Shown in pieces: positions 15,625-24,692 of a stretch of DNA of 64,000 nucleotides. Below the pieces are notes generated by a model, which saw only the letters and a list, made by a program, of their open reading frames with translations, did no database searches and had not been told where the DNA came from. Made by a program: the position numbers and the translations under genes. How positions within the stretch are numbered: position 1 is the stretch's first letter; the number at the start of each line of letters is the position of its first letter. This stretch comes from Labilibaculum filiforme (GTDB taxonomy: Bacteria > Bacteroidota > Bacteroidia > Bacteroidales > Marinifilaceae), in the NCBI RefSeq assembly GCF_002843315.1, contig NZ_MVDD01000010.1, positions 1 to 64,000 on the forward strand, written 5' to 3'.

Positions 15625-17259
15625 ATGATTTTAAAAGCAACAAAACTATTTCTTGGATTATTAATCTGTTTTCAGGTTTCGGGACAAGTGGCGCCTGATA
15701 AATTTCAGAATCCAATAGTACCGGGTTTTTATCCCGATCCTTCCATTTGTCGTGTTGGAGATACCTATTACCTAGTTAATTCAAGTTTTGAATGGTTTCC
15801 GGGATTGCCTATTCATAAAAGCAAAGATCTTATAAATTGGGAGAAGATTGGTTATGGTTTTCATAGTACCGACCAAATTGAATATAAGGATGGGCTTGCT
15901 GATTCGAATGGCATTTTTGCACCAACTATTCGTTTTCACGAGGGCACTTTTTATATTATATGTACCATGGTAGGGCAAAATGGCAATTTTATAATAAAGG
16001 CACAAAATCCTGCTGGTCCGTGGAGCAAACCCATCTGGATTGAAAATGCTCCGGGAATCGACCCATCTCTTTTTTGGGATAATGGGAAGTGTTACTACAC
16101 AGGAGCTGGAGTGATTGATGATTCGAGTAAGGAATGGCCTGGGAAAAATGGTATTTGGATGCAGGAAATCGATCCAGATAAGGGCGTATTATTAGGCGAA
16201 AAAAAGCAACTTACCTATGGGCACGCTTCGAATGCTCGTTGGGCCGAGGGGCCACACCTATATAAAATTAACGGGGAGTATTTACTGTTAATTGGCGAGG
16301 GTGGTACTGGCGAATATCATTCGGTTACCGTATTTAACAGCAAGAATATTTGGGGGCCTTATGTTCCAAATCATGCCAATCCTATTATGAGCCACAGACA
16401 CTTGGGCGACACGCACCCAATAGGACAAACCGGTCATGCCGATTTGGTTCAAACTCAAAATGGAGATTGGTGGAGTGTTTTACTTGCAAAAAGAAAAGTG
16501 GATGGTTTTGTGACTCTTGCCAGGGAAACTTTTTTGGCGAAAGTGGTAATGACTGAACAGGAAAGCGGTGTTACGCCAATTTACAATCCCGGAATAGGAC
16601 TTTTGCAGGAAGAACAAGAACGTCCTGATTTAGCGTGGACACCTGTTGCAGCAATAAAAACCAGAGACGATTTCGATGGCGAAACTCTTGATCTGGAATG
16701 GAATTTTCTTCGCACTCCCAGCTATAAATGGTACCATCAAAAAAAGGGAGTAATGGAGCTGATCTTACGTCCCGAAATGTTAACCGAATTTGTAAATCCA
16801 TCCTTTTTAGCAAAGCGTACAAGGTATTTCAACTATTCGGCAAGTACTAAGCTTAGCTTCTCTACAAACAAAGAGAATGAAAAAGCGGGATTGGTTATTT
16901 ATCGCCGACATGGCAATAATTACCAGCTTTTAAAAGGGAAGGATGAATTGGTTTTAATTAAAAATTTTCAGAAAGATAATGTAGGGGAGTTGGAGCCTGA
17001 AATTGTAGCTTCGATTCCTTATAACAAGAAGGTGCTCGTGTTAAAAGCAGAAGTGAGGGGAATCGAAGTTCAGTTTTTTTATGGCGAAAATGAGAATGAT
17101 TTAAAACCAATTGGTCAAATTCAGGATTATACCATAGTTTCCGACGAAGTGGCTCAAAAGTTTAATGGAGTGTATGTGGGAATATATGCTAGTTCGTTTG
17201 GCGAAGCAAGTACACAGCTTGCAAACTTTGATTGGTTTGTAATGGGCAAAGAGGATTAG
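15625..17259 (+). CDS. Secreted glycoside hydrolase family 43 (beta-xylosidase/arabinofuranosidase type)
   Basis: A 544-residue protein with a signal peptide ending near SGQ (residue 21). The five-bladed propeller landmarks are present: FYPDPSICRVG with catalytic base Asp38, PGIDPSLFWD with the pKa-modulating Asp146, and WAEGPHLYK with general acid Glu208. Residues about 340-540 form the C-terminal beta-sandwich common in GH43 beta-xylosidase subfamilies. It would act on xylan- or arabinan-derived oligosaccharides in the periplasm or outside the cell. No other CAZyme or SusC/D pair is adjacent, so it is not part of a visible PUL. Confidence 0.88.
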   Translation: MILKATKLFLGLLICFQVSGQVAPDKFQNPIVPGFYPDPSICRVGDTYYLVNSSFEWFPGLPIHKSKDLINWEKIGYGFHSTDQIEYKDGLADSNGIFAPTIRFHEGTFYIICTMVGQNGNFIIKAQNPAGPWSKPIWIENAPGIDPSLFWDNGKCYYTGAGVIDDSSKEWPGKNGIWMQEIDPDKGVLLGEKKQLTYGHASNARWAEGPHLYKINGEYLLLIGEGGTGEYHSVTVFNSKNIWGPYVPNHANPIMSHRHLGDTHPIGQTGHADLVQTQNGDWWSVLLAKRKVDGFVTLARETFLAKVVMTEQESGVTPIYNPGIGLLQEEQERPDLAWTPVAAIKTRDDFDGETLDLEWNFLRTPSYKWYHQKKGVMELILRPEMLTEFVNPSFLAKRTRYFNYSASTKLSFSTNKENEKAGLVIYRRHGNNYQLLKGKDELVLIKNFQKDNVGELEPEIVASIPYNKKVLVLKAEVRGIEVQFFYGENENDLKPIGQIQDYTIVSDEVAQKFNGVYVGIYASSFGEASTQLANFDWFVMGKED

Positions 17260-17424
17260 AGGATCACCTGCCAAATTTGATACAAGTAAAGCTGGTTCTG
17301 TTTTCGTTGGAAAAAGCAGGCGTTTAGCTTAAATAGCATTATAGAATTGCCAAAATAGGCAACTATAAACGGGAATTGAAAACAGATTCCTTTGAATAAT
17401 CATGATTTTAAAACATAGAATAGT

Positions 17425-17456
17425 AAAGCCTGGAAGAATATTCCGGGCTTTTTTAT
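17425..17456 (+). terminator. Rho-independent terminator after the GH43 gene
   Basis: A stem aaagcctgga/ttccgggctt with loop agaata is followed by a run of Ts. It lies about 165 bp after the GH43 stop. The stretch between it and the tandem repeat at 17742 holds no gene that I can support. Confidence 0.75.
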
Positions 17457-17741
17457 TTCCTGATGAGGCAATATTAGGATGCTTGTTGTATTAATAAGGC
17501 TTAACTTGAAGATTAATTGGCAAAAAGTATTGTTTTGCATACCTTCTGGTGGCGATTGGTGAAAAATGGATAGGGAATACCAATATAAATACAATTTTAT
17601 GCGCTTTTAATACCATATTTCTCACTTGCTGATTGTCTAAATTTGTTTTGTAATAATTCCTGGTAAGGAAACAGGCTTTTCGGAAATAATATGGAAAAGT
17701 CTGATTAATAATCAATTTCAGTTTAAATAATAGATAATCAT

Positions 17742-18026
17742 ATGAAACGTCCATGTCAAAACAATTTTGACACACAGGGAAATGATTATCCCAACATGGT
17801 AAGTTCCATATGGCAAAAACTTAAAATTATAATCATATGAAACGTCCATGTCAAAACAATTTTGACACACAGGGAAATGATTATCCCAACATGGTAAGTT
17901 CCATATGGCAAAAACTTAAAATTATAATCATATGAAACGTCCATGTCAAAACAATTTTGACACATAGGGAAATGATTATCCCAACATGGTAAGTTCCATA
18001 TGGCAAAAACTTAAAATTATAATCAT
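17742..18026. repeat. Three tandem 95-bp structured repeat units
   Basis: Three head-to-tail copies start at 17742, 17837 and 17932, nearly identical. Each can fold: catatgaaac pairs with gttccatatg, ccatgt with acatgg, and inside lie gtcaaaa/ttttgac and ggga/tccc hairpins. A 20-bp AT-rich linker follows. The next period would start at 18027, which is exactly the ATG of the downstream oxidoreductase gene: the unit opens with catatgaaac and the gene with catatgaaag. Related copies are at 5067-5176 and 56564-56660. Confidence 0.95.
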
Positions 18027-19046
18027 ATGAAAGCAATAGGATACAAACAAGCAGGTGCTATTAACGCAGTCGAGGCATTAATTAATTTTGAAGCTGCAAA
18101 ACCAGAAATCGGATCTCGTGATCTTTTGGTGGAGGTAAAAGGGATTTCGGTTAATCCGGTAGATGTTAAAATTCGTGCCATGGCGCAGTTCGGTCCCGAA
18201 GCTGGTCAAACCAAAATTATTGGATGGGATGCCGCAGGTATCGTTCGGGAAGTGGGTAGCGAGGTAAGTAAATTTAAAGTGGGTGATGAGGTTTTTTATG
18301 CGGGTGAGTTTACGCGTGCGGGTACTAATTCCGAGTTTCAGGCGGTTGATGAGCGTATTGTAGGTAAAAAACCAAAATCATTGGGTTTTGCCGATGCAGC
18401 AGGTTTTCCATTGACTTCGATTACTGCATGGGAAATTTTATTCGATTCGTTTGCATTGAAAGAAGGTGAAGGAAAAGGGGAAAGTATCTTAATTGTTGGA
18501 GCAGCTGGTGGAGTAGGATCTATTTTAATTCAATTAGCAAAGCAATTAACTGGTTTAACGGTGATTGCTACTGCATCTCGCCCAGATACCATCGAATGGG
18601 TGAAAAAAATGGGTGCCGATCATGTAATTAATCACCGCGAATCTCTTGCCGATCAGGTAAAAGCTTTGGGATTAACGCCACGCTATGTAGCTTCTTTAAA
18701 TGGTACTGAGCAACATTTTCCGGCTATTGTAGAATTAATTCAGCCACGTGGACATATTGCATTGATTGATGATCCTGAAACATTAGATATTGCTTCGATC
18801 AAATTGAAAGCTTTAAGTTTTAGTTGGGAATTTATGTTTGCGCGATCTTTGTTTAAAACTGCCGATATGGATAAACAACACGAATTATTAAATCGGGTAT
18901 CGAAACTTGTCGACGAAGGAAAATTGATCTCTACAGTAACAAATAATATGGGGAATATGAGTGCGGCAACACTTATCGAAGCGCATAGGCAACAGGAAAG
19001 TGGCAGTGTTATTGGGAAAAATGTATTGGATGGTTTTGCAAAATGA
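18027..19046 (+). CDS. Zinc-type alcohol dehydrogenase-like / quinone oxidoreductase (MDR family)
   Basis: A 339-residue medium-chain dehydrogenase/reductase. The N-terminal GroES-like part has [12 protein letters not shown] and [12 protein letters not shown]. The Rossmann fold has the NADPH-binding motif [15 protein letters not shown] near residues 158-172. The usual zinc ligands are absent, as in the quinone-reductase branch (COG0604, YogA-like). It would reduce quinones or enals with NADPH. Its ATG coincides with the edge of a tandem repeat, so its 5' UTR is the repeat itself. It overlaps the next gene by 4 bp. Confidence 0.88.
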   Translation: MKAIGYKQAGAINAVEALINFEAAKPEIGSRDLLVEVKGISVNPVDVKIRAMAQFGPEAGQTKIIGWDAAGIVREVGSEVSKFKVGDEVFYAGEFTRAGTNSEFQAVDERIVGKKPKSLGFADAAGFPLTSITAWEILFDSFALKEGEGKGESILIVGAAGGVGSILIQLAKQLTGLTVIATASRPDTIEWVKKMGADHVINHRESLADQVKALGLTPRYVASLNGTEQHFPAIVELIQPRGHIALIDDPETLDIASIKLKALSFSWEFMFARSLFKTADMDKQHELLNRVSKLVDEGKLISTVTNNMGNMSAATLIEAHRQQESGSVIGKNVLDGFAK

Positions 19047-19516
19047 GAATTTTAAATGATAGGTTTTTACCGGTGCGGTTATTACAAATAGAAGAAGATT
19101 TACTTCGTTTTAGTTTCTTTGATGAAGGAAAATTAAAGAATGAAATCACGATTCAGGCTGGCTCAGATTATGTCTGTAAACAGTACTTTAAAGGGGATGT
19201 TCCCAAAGACGATGAGGTGGAGATTTCCATTTATTACGTGGAAGAGACAGCATTGAGCAATAAAGCGTTGATGAATGAGAAGGAGAGTTTGGTTTGTAAT
19301 CATAAACTTTTGCCGGAGATTTTTGGAAAAAAGCTTGGTGATGTGATATCATTCGCTGAAATAGAGGCTGTTAATTTGGATTATTTCGACTACATAGCCG
19401 GAGTGCCGGCATCGGTACTTCACTTGGATTTTTCGAAGGAGAAATTTACAATAGTTCTGATTCTTCGAGCAATAATGCATGTTCTTAAATTTAAGGATAT
19501 ACAAATTGCTAAGTAA
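19043..19516 (+). CDS. Hypothetical protein coupled to the oxidoreductase
   Basis: A 157-residue soluble protein with no signal peptide and no family I recognise. The ATG overlaps the oxidoreductase stop (ATGA), indicating coupling. The sequence has an N-terminal beta part ([19 protein letters not shown]) and a hydrophobic C-terminal helix ([16 protein letters not shown]). Function unknown. Confidence 0.6.
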   Translation: MRILNDRFLPVRLLQIEEDLLRFSFFDEGKLKNEITIQAGSDYVCKQYFKGDVPKDDEVEISIYYVEETALSNKALMNEKESLVCNHKLLPEIFGKKLGDVISFAEIEAVNLDYFDYIAGVPASVLHLDFSKEKFTIVLILRAIMHVLKFKDIQIAK

Positions 19517-19565
19517 TCAAACCAGCTACTTTATGTTTTTTTTAATCTGAGCCGATAAGTTGACT

Positions 19566-20357
19566 ATGAATAGAAAATCAAATAAAATAATTACTCTTGG
19601 CGTATCCGATTTGTCTTTTCATCGCGTTACAGCCTCTTTGCTTGCGAATGTTTTAACAGAGATGGGTTTTTTGGTGAATCGAATTTATTCGTCGCACCCA
19701 GATAACTTTGAGAAGTTAAAATCGGGAGCGGTAGATATGTTAAGCTCTGCCTGGTTGCCTTCTAGCGATGGTATTTATAAAGCAGAAGTAGAGGAACAGG
19801 TTGCTCTTATAGAGTTGGGGTTGCATTATGAGCCTTATGAATTGTGGGGTGTGCCTGATTATGTTCCTCTTGAAGATGTTGAAGAGATTTCAGATCTTTG
19901 TAAGCCAAATGTTCGGAAAAAAATGCGCCCCGCAATTCAAGGGATTTATTCAGTAGCTGGCATCACGCGTTCTTCCCTAAAAATAATGGATTCGTATGGT
20001 CTCAGTCAAAATGGCTATCGCTTTTTTTCTGGTTGTGAAGAGTGTTGCTATTCTACTTTCGAACAAGCGGTAAAGAACAAAGAATGGATGGTTCTTCCTT
20101 TATGGAAACCTCAATTTTTACATCATTCTCACACCATTCGTGAACTAAAAGATCCGAAAGGTATTTTGGGAACTTCTGATAGAGCGGTAGCCCTTCTTCG
20201 GGGAGATCGAAAGGATTTATTTACGCAAAAAGAATTGGAACGCTTAGGAGCAATGCGTTTTTCTAATGAGATTATTACAAATTTGGATTATCAGGTTTTC
20301 TATAACAAAATACCTTTGGATGAGCTGAGTGGGAAATTCTTGGCTAATCAAATATAG
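19566..20357 (+). CDS. OpuAC/ProX-like glycine betaine-type binding-domain protein without signal peptide
   Basis: A 263-residue protein from ATG 19566 (a TTG six bases upstream is in frame but unlikely). The sequence follows the substrate-binding domain of glycine betaine/choline ABC transporters: ITLGVSDLSFHRVTASLLANVL, then LKSGAVDMLSSAWLPSSDG, then MDSYGLSQNGY and the late WMVLPLWKPQFLHH. No signal peptide or lipobox is present, so it would stay in the cytoplasm unless the real start lies elsewhere. An unusual GCEECC stretch sits at about residue 158. No OpuAA/AB permease or ATPase gene is adjacent, so its role is unclear. Confidence 0.72.
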   Translation: MNRKSNKIITLGVSDLSFHRVTASLLANVLTEMGFLVNRIYSSHPDNFEKLKSGAVDMLSSAWLPSSDGIYKAEVEEQVALIELGLHYEPYELWGVPDYVPLEDVEEISDLCKPNVRKKMRPAIQGIYSVAGITRSSLKIMDSYGLSQNGYRFFSGCEECCYSTFEQAVKNKEWMVLPLWKPQFLHHSHTIRELKDPKGILGTSDRAVALLRGDRKDLFTQKELERLGAMRFSNEIITNLDYQVFYNKIPLDELSGKFLANQI

Positions 20358-20393
20358 ATTTGTTGAAATAGACTATTATATTATAAAAAACGA

Positions 20394-20448
20394 ACTCTAT
20401 TCAGATAAGGCTAAATTAGCTTCTTGAATAGAGTTTGTTAGTTTTTTT
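20394..20448 (+). terminator. Terminator hairpin after the OpuAC-like gene
   Basis: An 11-bp stem aactctattca/tgaatagagtt encloses a loop of about 21 nt and is followed by tttgttag and a T7 run. It also lies over the decayed end of the MarR pseudogene on the opposite strand. Confidence 0.7.
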
Positions 20449-20627
20449 GCCAACTCATTTTGATTTATACCTGACTCTTCAATAATCGCAGGTAACCTAT
20501 AAGCCTATGCTGGTGCAATGCCGGTTATTTTAAAGGCTTCATCGGCCATTTCATTCATGTAACGAGACAACGAATTTGCTGAAAAATAAAGACATCCTTC
20601 TAGACTTAAATGATTCGATTCATTCAT
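20397..20627 (-). pseudogene. Decayed MarR-family transcriptional regulator
   Basis: On the minus strand, ATG at 20627 opens MNESNHLSLEGCLYFSANSLSRYMNEMAD, continues EAFKITGIAPA, then meets an in-frame TAG where related proteins read Tyr (AYAYLL), and goes on LPAIIEESGINQNELAKKL. After that the sequence degenerates into the terminator and the winged-helix recognition part is missing. The N-terminal half matches MarR regulators of the kind that start LEDCLYF. It is therefore a truncated, stop-interrupted relic. It lies just downstream of the AraC gene on the same strand. Confidence 0.7.
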
Positions 20628-20669
20628 GGATTAAAACATCGATAATTAATTGGAGAAAAGGAGCATTAC

Positions 20670-21527
20670 TTATGCACAACAAATTTGTCCACTTGTATTC
20701 TTAAATTGCTTAACGGTCATTCCGTAAGCCTTTTTAAACGAGCGCGATAAGTGACTGCTGTCTGTAAAGTTCAGCTGGTAAGCAATTTCTTTTAGAGAGA
20801 GGTCGGTATGTAAAACCTTTGTCTCTACAATTCGAAGTTTCGATTTTATAATGTAATCGGCCAAACTTACGCCAGCTTGTTTTTTAAAATATTCGGAAAA
20901 ATAGGTTTTAGAGATGCTAAACTTTTCGGCAAGATTCGGTACGCGTACATTTTCACTATTAAAAATATTCGTATTAATGTATCGTAAAATATCACCAAAG
21001 CGATTGTCGATTTCATTAGCCTTATCAACATATTTTTTCTCTATACTTCTCGCTAGAATATTCAATATAGAAGCTATAGCTCCAGAAATAATAGATTCGG
21101 AAAAGCTATCGGAGGCTAAATATTCCTGATAGATCGATTTAATATTGTTGATAATAAATTGCCTTTCTCTGTCGGTTGCAATTATATCTCCAGGTACCTT
21201 GTTATAATTCGCAATAATATATGCAATCCGATCAAACCAAGCATTGTAATTCGTTAGTCCTTCATCTTTTAAAAAATAATGGTCGGTAAACCGGATGAAG
21301 TAAAACCGAGATGGTTCTGCAATTTTAAACGAGTGACAATCCAAGGGAGGAAGTAGGAAAATATTTCCTTCTTGATATTCGAATTCGTGTTGATTTACAC
21401 ATTGAAGACCAGAGCCTTTTTCAACATAAACAATTTCAAAAAAATTGTGTTTGTGCGGTCTCTTTTCCCATGAAGATAGTTCTTCAATATGAATCTCGAA
21501 TAGTTTACTTAGCGACTCTGTGAACAT
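20670..21527 (-). CDS. AraC-family transcriptional regulator
   Basis: A 285-residue protein. Residues about 15-90 form a cupin-type sensor domain ([18 protein letters not shown], then [13 protein letters not shown]). Residues about 185-285 form the double helix-turn-helix DNA-binding domain ([20 protein letters not shown], then [23 protein letters not shown]). It is divergent from the nitroreductase/monooxygenase pair across a 392-bp gap and is the likely regulator of that pair. Its ligand is unknown. Confidence 0.88.
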   Translation of the reverse strand: MFTESLSKLFEIHIEELSSWEKRPHKHNFFEIVYVEKGSGLQCVNQHEFEYQEGNIFLLPPLDCHSFKIAEPSRFYFIRFTDHYFLKDEGLTNYNAWFDRIAYIIANYNKVPGDIIATDRERQFIINNIKSIYQEYLASDSFSESIISGAIASILNILARSIEKKYVDKANEIDNRFGDILRYINTNIFNSENVRVPNLAEKFSISKTYFSEYFKKQAGVSLADYIIKSKLRIVETKVLHTDLSLKEIAYQLNFTDSSHLSRSFKKAYGMTVKQFKNTSGQICCA

Positions 21528-21919
21528 TGTAGTTAAATTGGTTTGTTGGTGTAAATATAGGCAAAATTAATCGTTTTAAATTTTTAACTTGCTCTATTTA
21601 GCACAAATACGCCACAAAAGCCTATAATTGTACAATTTATTCCAATTTGCTTACAATTATTCCTTAGTTGTCTCCTGTTAGTTTACATATTTTTGGGAGT
21701 TTATGTTTTTGTATTCTACCGGTTTCATTTACATTGATTAATTGTGTTGGATTATAGGTTGCAGTGTTGATAATTCAAAAATAAACTTAAAAATCACTAA
21801 TTAATAGTGTTTATTTTAAAATAAGGATGCATTTTTGGCTTAACTAGTTTTACTAATCATTCGTTGAGTGAGAGTGAATTTAGGGCTTATTAATTTTATC
21901 AATATAAATAAAAAAGAGT
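21528..21919. promoter_or_regulatory. Divergent AraC/nitroreductase promoter region
   Basis: A 392-bp gap without genes between the AraC gene (leftward) and the nitroreductase gene (rightward). On the minus strand a taattttg box (21562-21569) fits the Bacteroidota -7 pattern TAnnTTTG about 35 bp before the AraC start. No clear AraC operator repeat could be picked out by eye. Confidence 0.4.
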
Positions 21920-22519
21920 ATGAGTTTTATTAAAAGCATGCAGGAACGTTATGCAACAAAAATGTATGATCGTTCTAGAAAAATAGAGTCGAATAAAATA
22001 GAGGAGCTGAAAGAAATTTTAAGACTTAGCCCATCTTCAATAAATAGTCAGCCATGGAACTTCACTTTTATATCCGATCAGGAAACTAAAAATGAATTGG
22101 CAAAAGCATCCTTTCATAATACCGAAAAAGTGCAAGATTGCGACAGTGTAGTGGTGTTTAGCCGAATAAACAATATTCAGGCTTTTGAAGAGGGATTGGC
22201 AGAAAGATTGCCACAAGGCGCGGTAGATTACTACAATAATTTTTTAAAACCACTTTCCGAGGAGAAGAAAAATGCATGGTTCGAAAAACAAGTTTATTTG
22301 GCATTAGGAGTGTTTTTAAGTGCTTGTGCCGAAATGCAGATCGATTCTACTCCAATGGAAGGAATTGAACCTGATAAATACGATAAAATACTAGGTTCAA
22401 AAGAGAGTCATGCGATAGTAGCTGTGGCAATAGGATACAGAAATGTTGAGGATTTTAATCAGCCAGAGAAAAAAGCCAAAACCAGAAAAGCATTAAATCA
22501 AGTAATAAAAACAAACTGA
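21920..22519 (+). CDS. Nitroreductase-family NAD(P)H-dependent oxidoreductase
   Basis: A 199-residue protein of the FMN-dependent nitroreductase fold (NfsB-like). The N-terminal phosphate-binding part reads MQERYATKMYDRSRKI, followed by LRLSPSSINSQPWNF, the conserved FMN contact, and late AVAIGYRNVEDFNQPEKKAK. Typical substrates are quinones, nitro compounds or flavin. It lies 11 bp before the monooxygenase gene and opposite an AraC regulator, suggesting an inducible detoxification unit. Confidence 0.88.
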   Translation: MSFIKSMQERYATKMYDRSRKIESNKIEELKEILRLSPSSINSQPWNFTFISDQETKNELAKASFHNTEKVQDCDSVVVFSRINNIQAFEEGLAERLPQGAVDYYNNFLKPLSEEKKNAWFEKQVYLALGVFLSACAEMQIDSTPMEGIEPDKYDKILGSKESHAIVAVAIGYRNVEDFNQPEKKAKTRKALNQVIKTN

Positions 22520-22530
22520 TTTTAAAAAGA

Positions 22531-22827
22531 ATGAGCAATCAAAAAATTACTATCGTAGCAAGAATTTTAGCGAAAGCTGAAAAAAGTGAAGCAGTAAAAG
22601 CGGAATTAATAAAGTTAGTTGGCTTTTCAAGATCCGATAAAGGATGTATTAATTACGATTTGCATCAAGACCAAGAAAATCAAAATCTATTCTTTGTTTA
22701 TGAAAATTGGGAAAATCGGGCTTCTTTGCAACAACATGCAGAAAGTAAGCATTTCGTAAATTTTGTTGATGCAACAAAAGATGCAAATGAGGAGTTCTCG
22801 GTAAACGAAATGACCAAGATTGCATAA
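22531..22827 (+). CDS. Putative quinol monooxygenase (ABM domain, YgiN-like)
   Basis: A 98-residue ferredoxin-like alpha+beta-barrel protein of the antibiotic biosynthesis monooxygenase family: VARILAKAEKSEAVKAELIKL, then SRSDKGCINYDLHQD and FVYENWENRASLQQHAESKHF. Small members of this family, such as YgiN, act on quinols. It is translated just after the nitroreductase, and both could act on the same quinone or aromatic compound. Confidence 0.85.
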   Translation: MSNQKITIVARILAKAEKSEAVKAELIKLVGFSRSDKGCINYDLHQDQENQNLFFVYENWENRASLQQHAESKHFVNFVDATKDANEEFSVNEMTKIA

Positions 22828-22882
22828 TTGTGATCCTGAATCGAGGATAGAAATTGTTTCGATTAAAGATAAAAATGATTTT

Positions 22883-22911
22883 AGCACGGACTTACTTTCC
22901 GTGCTTTTTTT
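22883..22911 (+). terminator. Terminator after the nitroreductase-monooxygenase pair
   Basis: A stem agcacgga/tccgtgct with loop cttact is followed by T7. It lies about 55 bp after the monooxygenase stop. Confidence 0.85.
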
Positions 22912-23093
22912 ATATTTAAATTTAGAAAGGCTTTCTACCTAAAAGCATATAGTTTTACCGAAAAAAGCAGTCGAGAACGCAACTATACTTACTAATTTTC
23001 ATCATCTGAAGATAAAGAATACGGTTTAGCATGGTATTTGCTTACAAAAACATTGTAAATTATCTGAGTATACACACAAATAAATAAAAACAA

Positions 23094-23789
23094 ATGAAAA
23101 GAAATGTAATTGTATTGTTGGCTGTTTTCCTAAGCTGTAGTGCATTGGCACAGGCACAAAAAAACTTTATCGATCAAAATTACATCGAAGTAAAGGGATT
23201 GGCAGAATTGGAAGTAGTGCCAGATGAGATTTACCTAAATATCCATTTGGATGAGATGGATACCAAGAACAAGGAAAGTGTTGAGGTTTTAGAAAAGGAA
23301 ATGTTTGTGGCTTTGAAAAAAGCGGGGATCAATCTGGAAAAACAACTTTCTGTATCCGATGTTGCAGGTAATTTGAATAGCTATTTTATCAAACGTTCCG
23401 ATATGAAGAAATCGAAAGATTTTGAATTGTTGGTGCACGATTCAAAAACATTAGGAAAGGTGTTTGTGGAGTTGGATAAAATTAAAATATCGAATATTAG
23501 TATTGTTAGGGTAGATCATTCCGAAATTGAAAAGTTTCGCAAGCAGGTCAAAATAAATGCGGTTATTGCCGGAAAAGAAAAAGCAGTAGCATTGGCCGAG
23601 GCAATTGGTCAAAAAGTTGGGAAAGCCATTTATATTAATGAAATTTCATCTCCTTATGGTCGACAAATGGCAAATACAATGATGCGGGTAAAAAGTGAAG
23701 GTTACGCATCCGATATGGAAATGCCTGATCTTGATTTTCAGAAGATAAAATTGGAATATTCTGTAATGATTAGCTTTGCTTTGGAATAA
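23094..23789 (+). CDS. SIMPL-domain (DUF541) secreted protein
   Basis: A 231-residue protein with a signal peptide ending near ALAQAQ (residue 21). The mature part fits the SIMPL/DUF541 family: YIEVKGLAELEVVPDEIYLNI, then LVHDSKTLGKVFVELDKI and AVALAEAIGQKVGKAIYINE. Members are periplasmic or outer-membrane-associated proteins linked to oxidative stress or lipoprotein folding in a few species. It is a monocistronic gene with its own terminator. Confidence 0.85.
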   Translation: MKRNVIVLLAVFLSCSALAQAQKNFIDQNYIEVKGLAELEVVPDEIYLNIHLDEMDTKNKESVEVLEKEMFVALKKAGINLEKQLSVSDVAGNLNSYFIKRSDMKKSKDFELLVHDSKTLGKVFVELDKIKISNISIVRVDHSEIEKFRKQVKINAVIAGKEKAVALAEAIGQKVGKAIYINEISSPYGRQMANTMMRVKSEGYASDMEMPDLDFQKIKLEYSVMISFALE

Positions 23790-23813
23790 CGGATGAAACG
23801 CACAAATACAACG

Positions 23814-23848
23814 AAGATCCCTTTATGTAAATAGGGATCTTTTTTTTA
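23814..23848 (+). terminator. Terminator after the SIMPL gene
   Basis: A stem aagatccct/agggatctt with loop ttatgtaaat is followed by a run of about eight Ts. Confidence 0.85.
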
Positions 23849-23940
23849 TTCTGGGAATTCATCAATTTTTTCAACAAGCCTTTATCAATAAATGATTTTT
23901 TTGTTCTTTTGTGGAGAAATAAAAAAACAAATTAATATAA

Positions 23941-24675
23941 ATGATCAAGATCTTATCTTATATTCTCAGCTGTGTATTCTACATCCTCTTCCTATTGTTG
24001 CTGGTTATTTTTCATCCGGTACAGGTAATTTGTCGGAAGCTGTTTGGATATCAGGCGCACAAAACTTCAGTAGATGTTTTAAACTTTTTTTTAATGCGTG
24101 TGGTTTTTTTTCTAGGGGTACGTATCACTTCTTTGCCTAAAGTTAATTTGCCAACCGATCGACCATTAATTATCATTTCAAATCATCAGGGAGTTTACGA
24201 TATTCCTCCCATTGTCTGGATTTTTAGGAAACACCATCCAAAGTTTATTTCCAAAAAGGAATTGGCTAAAAACATTCCAAGCGTATCTTATAATCTTCGT
24301 CATTCGGGCGCTGCTTTAATCGACAGAAAGAATAGAGCTCAGGCAATACCAGAAATATATAAATTGGGCGAGTTAATTGCAAAACACAATTATGCAGCCA
24401 GTATTTTTCCCGAGGGAACAAGAAGTAAAACAGGTGTAATGAAACCCTTTAAAGCGGGTGGAATAGAGACTTTACTTAAAGCGGCACCGAATGCGTTAAT
24501 AGTGCCTTTTGTAGTCGATGGAAATTATAAAATTGAAGAAAAAGGCATGTTTCCATTAAGCTTGGGTGCTAAAGTGGCTTACAAAGTTTTGGAGCCAATC
24601 GAGCCTGCAGGATATACGGCAATAGAACTAACCGAAATGGTGGAGACTTTAATCAAGAAAGAATTGAATCAATAA
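23941..24675 (+). CDS. Lysophospholipid acyltransferase (1-acylglycerol-3-phosphate O-acyltransferase family)
   Basis: A 244-residue PlsC-type protein. A hydrophobic N-terminus (about 5-30) anchors it to the membrane. The acyltransferase HX4D motif is NHQGVYD with His82 and Asp87. Motif III, PEGTRS, lies at 157-162, followed by FKAGGIETLLKAAP. It would transfer an acyl chain to a lysophospholipid, most likely lysophosphatidic acid, at the inner membrane. A patatin lipase gene begins 17 bp after its stop. Confidence 0.9.
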   Translation: MIKILSYILSCVFYILFLLLLVIFHPVQVICRKLFGYQAHKTSVDVLNFFLMRVVFFLGVRITSLPKVNLPTDRPLIIISNHQGVYDIPPIVWIFRKHHPKFISKKELAKNIPSVSYNLRHSGAALIDRKNRAQAIPEIYKLGELIAKHNYAASIFPEGTRSKTGVMKPFKAGGIETLLKAAPNALIVPFVVDGNYKIEEKGMFPLSLGAKVAYKVLEPIEPAGYTAIELTEMVETLIKKELNQ

Positions 24676-24692
24676 ACAGGAGCTAAAATTCA

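Noticed and set aside
15600-17300. Polysaccharide utilisation locus
   Set aside because: Only a single GH43 gene is present; no SusC/SusD pair or further CAZymes are nearby.
17742-18026. CRISPR array
   Set aside because: The units are 95 bp and contiguous, without unique spacers, and no cas genes are near.
17742-18026. tRNA-like genes in the repeat
   Set aside because: The fold has an outer stem and two hairpins, but there is no T-loop consensus, anticodon loop or CCA-type acceptor.
23892-24140. 82-codon ORF overlapping the acyltransferase start
   Set aside because: It is another frame of the acyltransferase N-terminus and has no domain.
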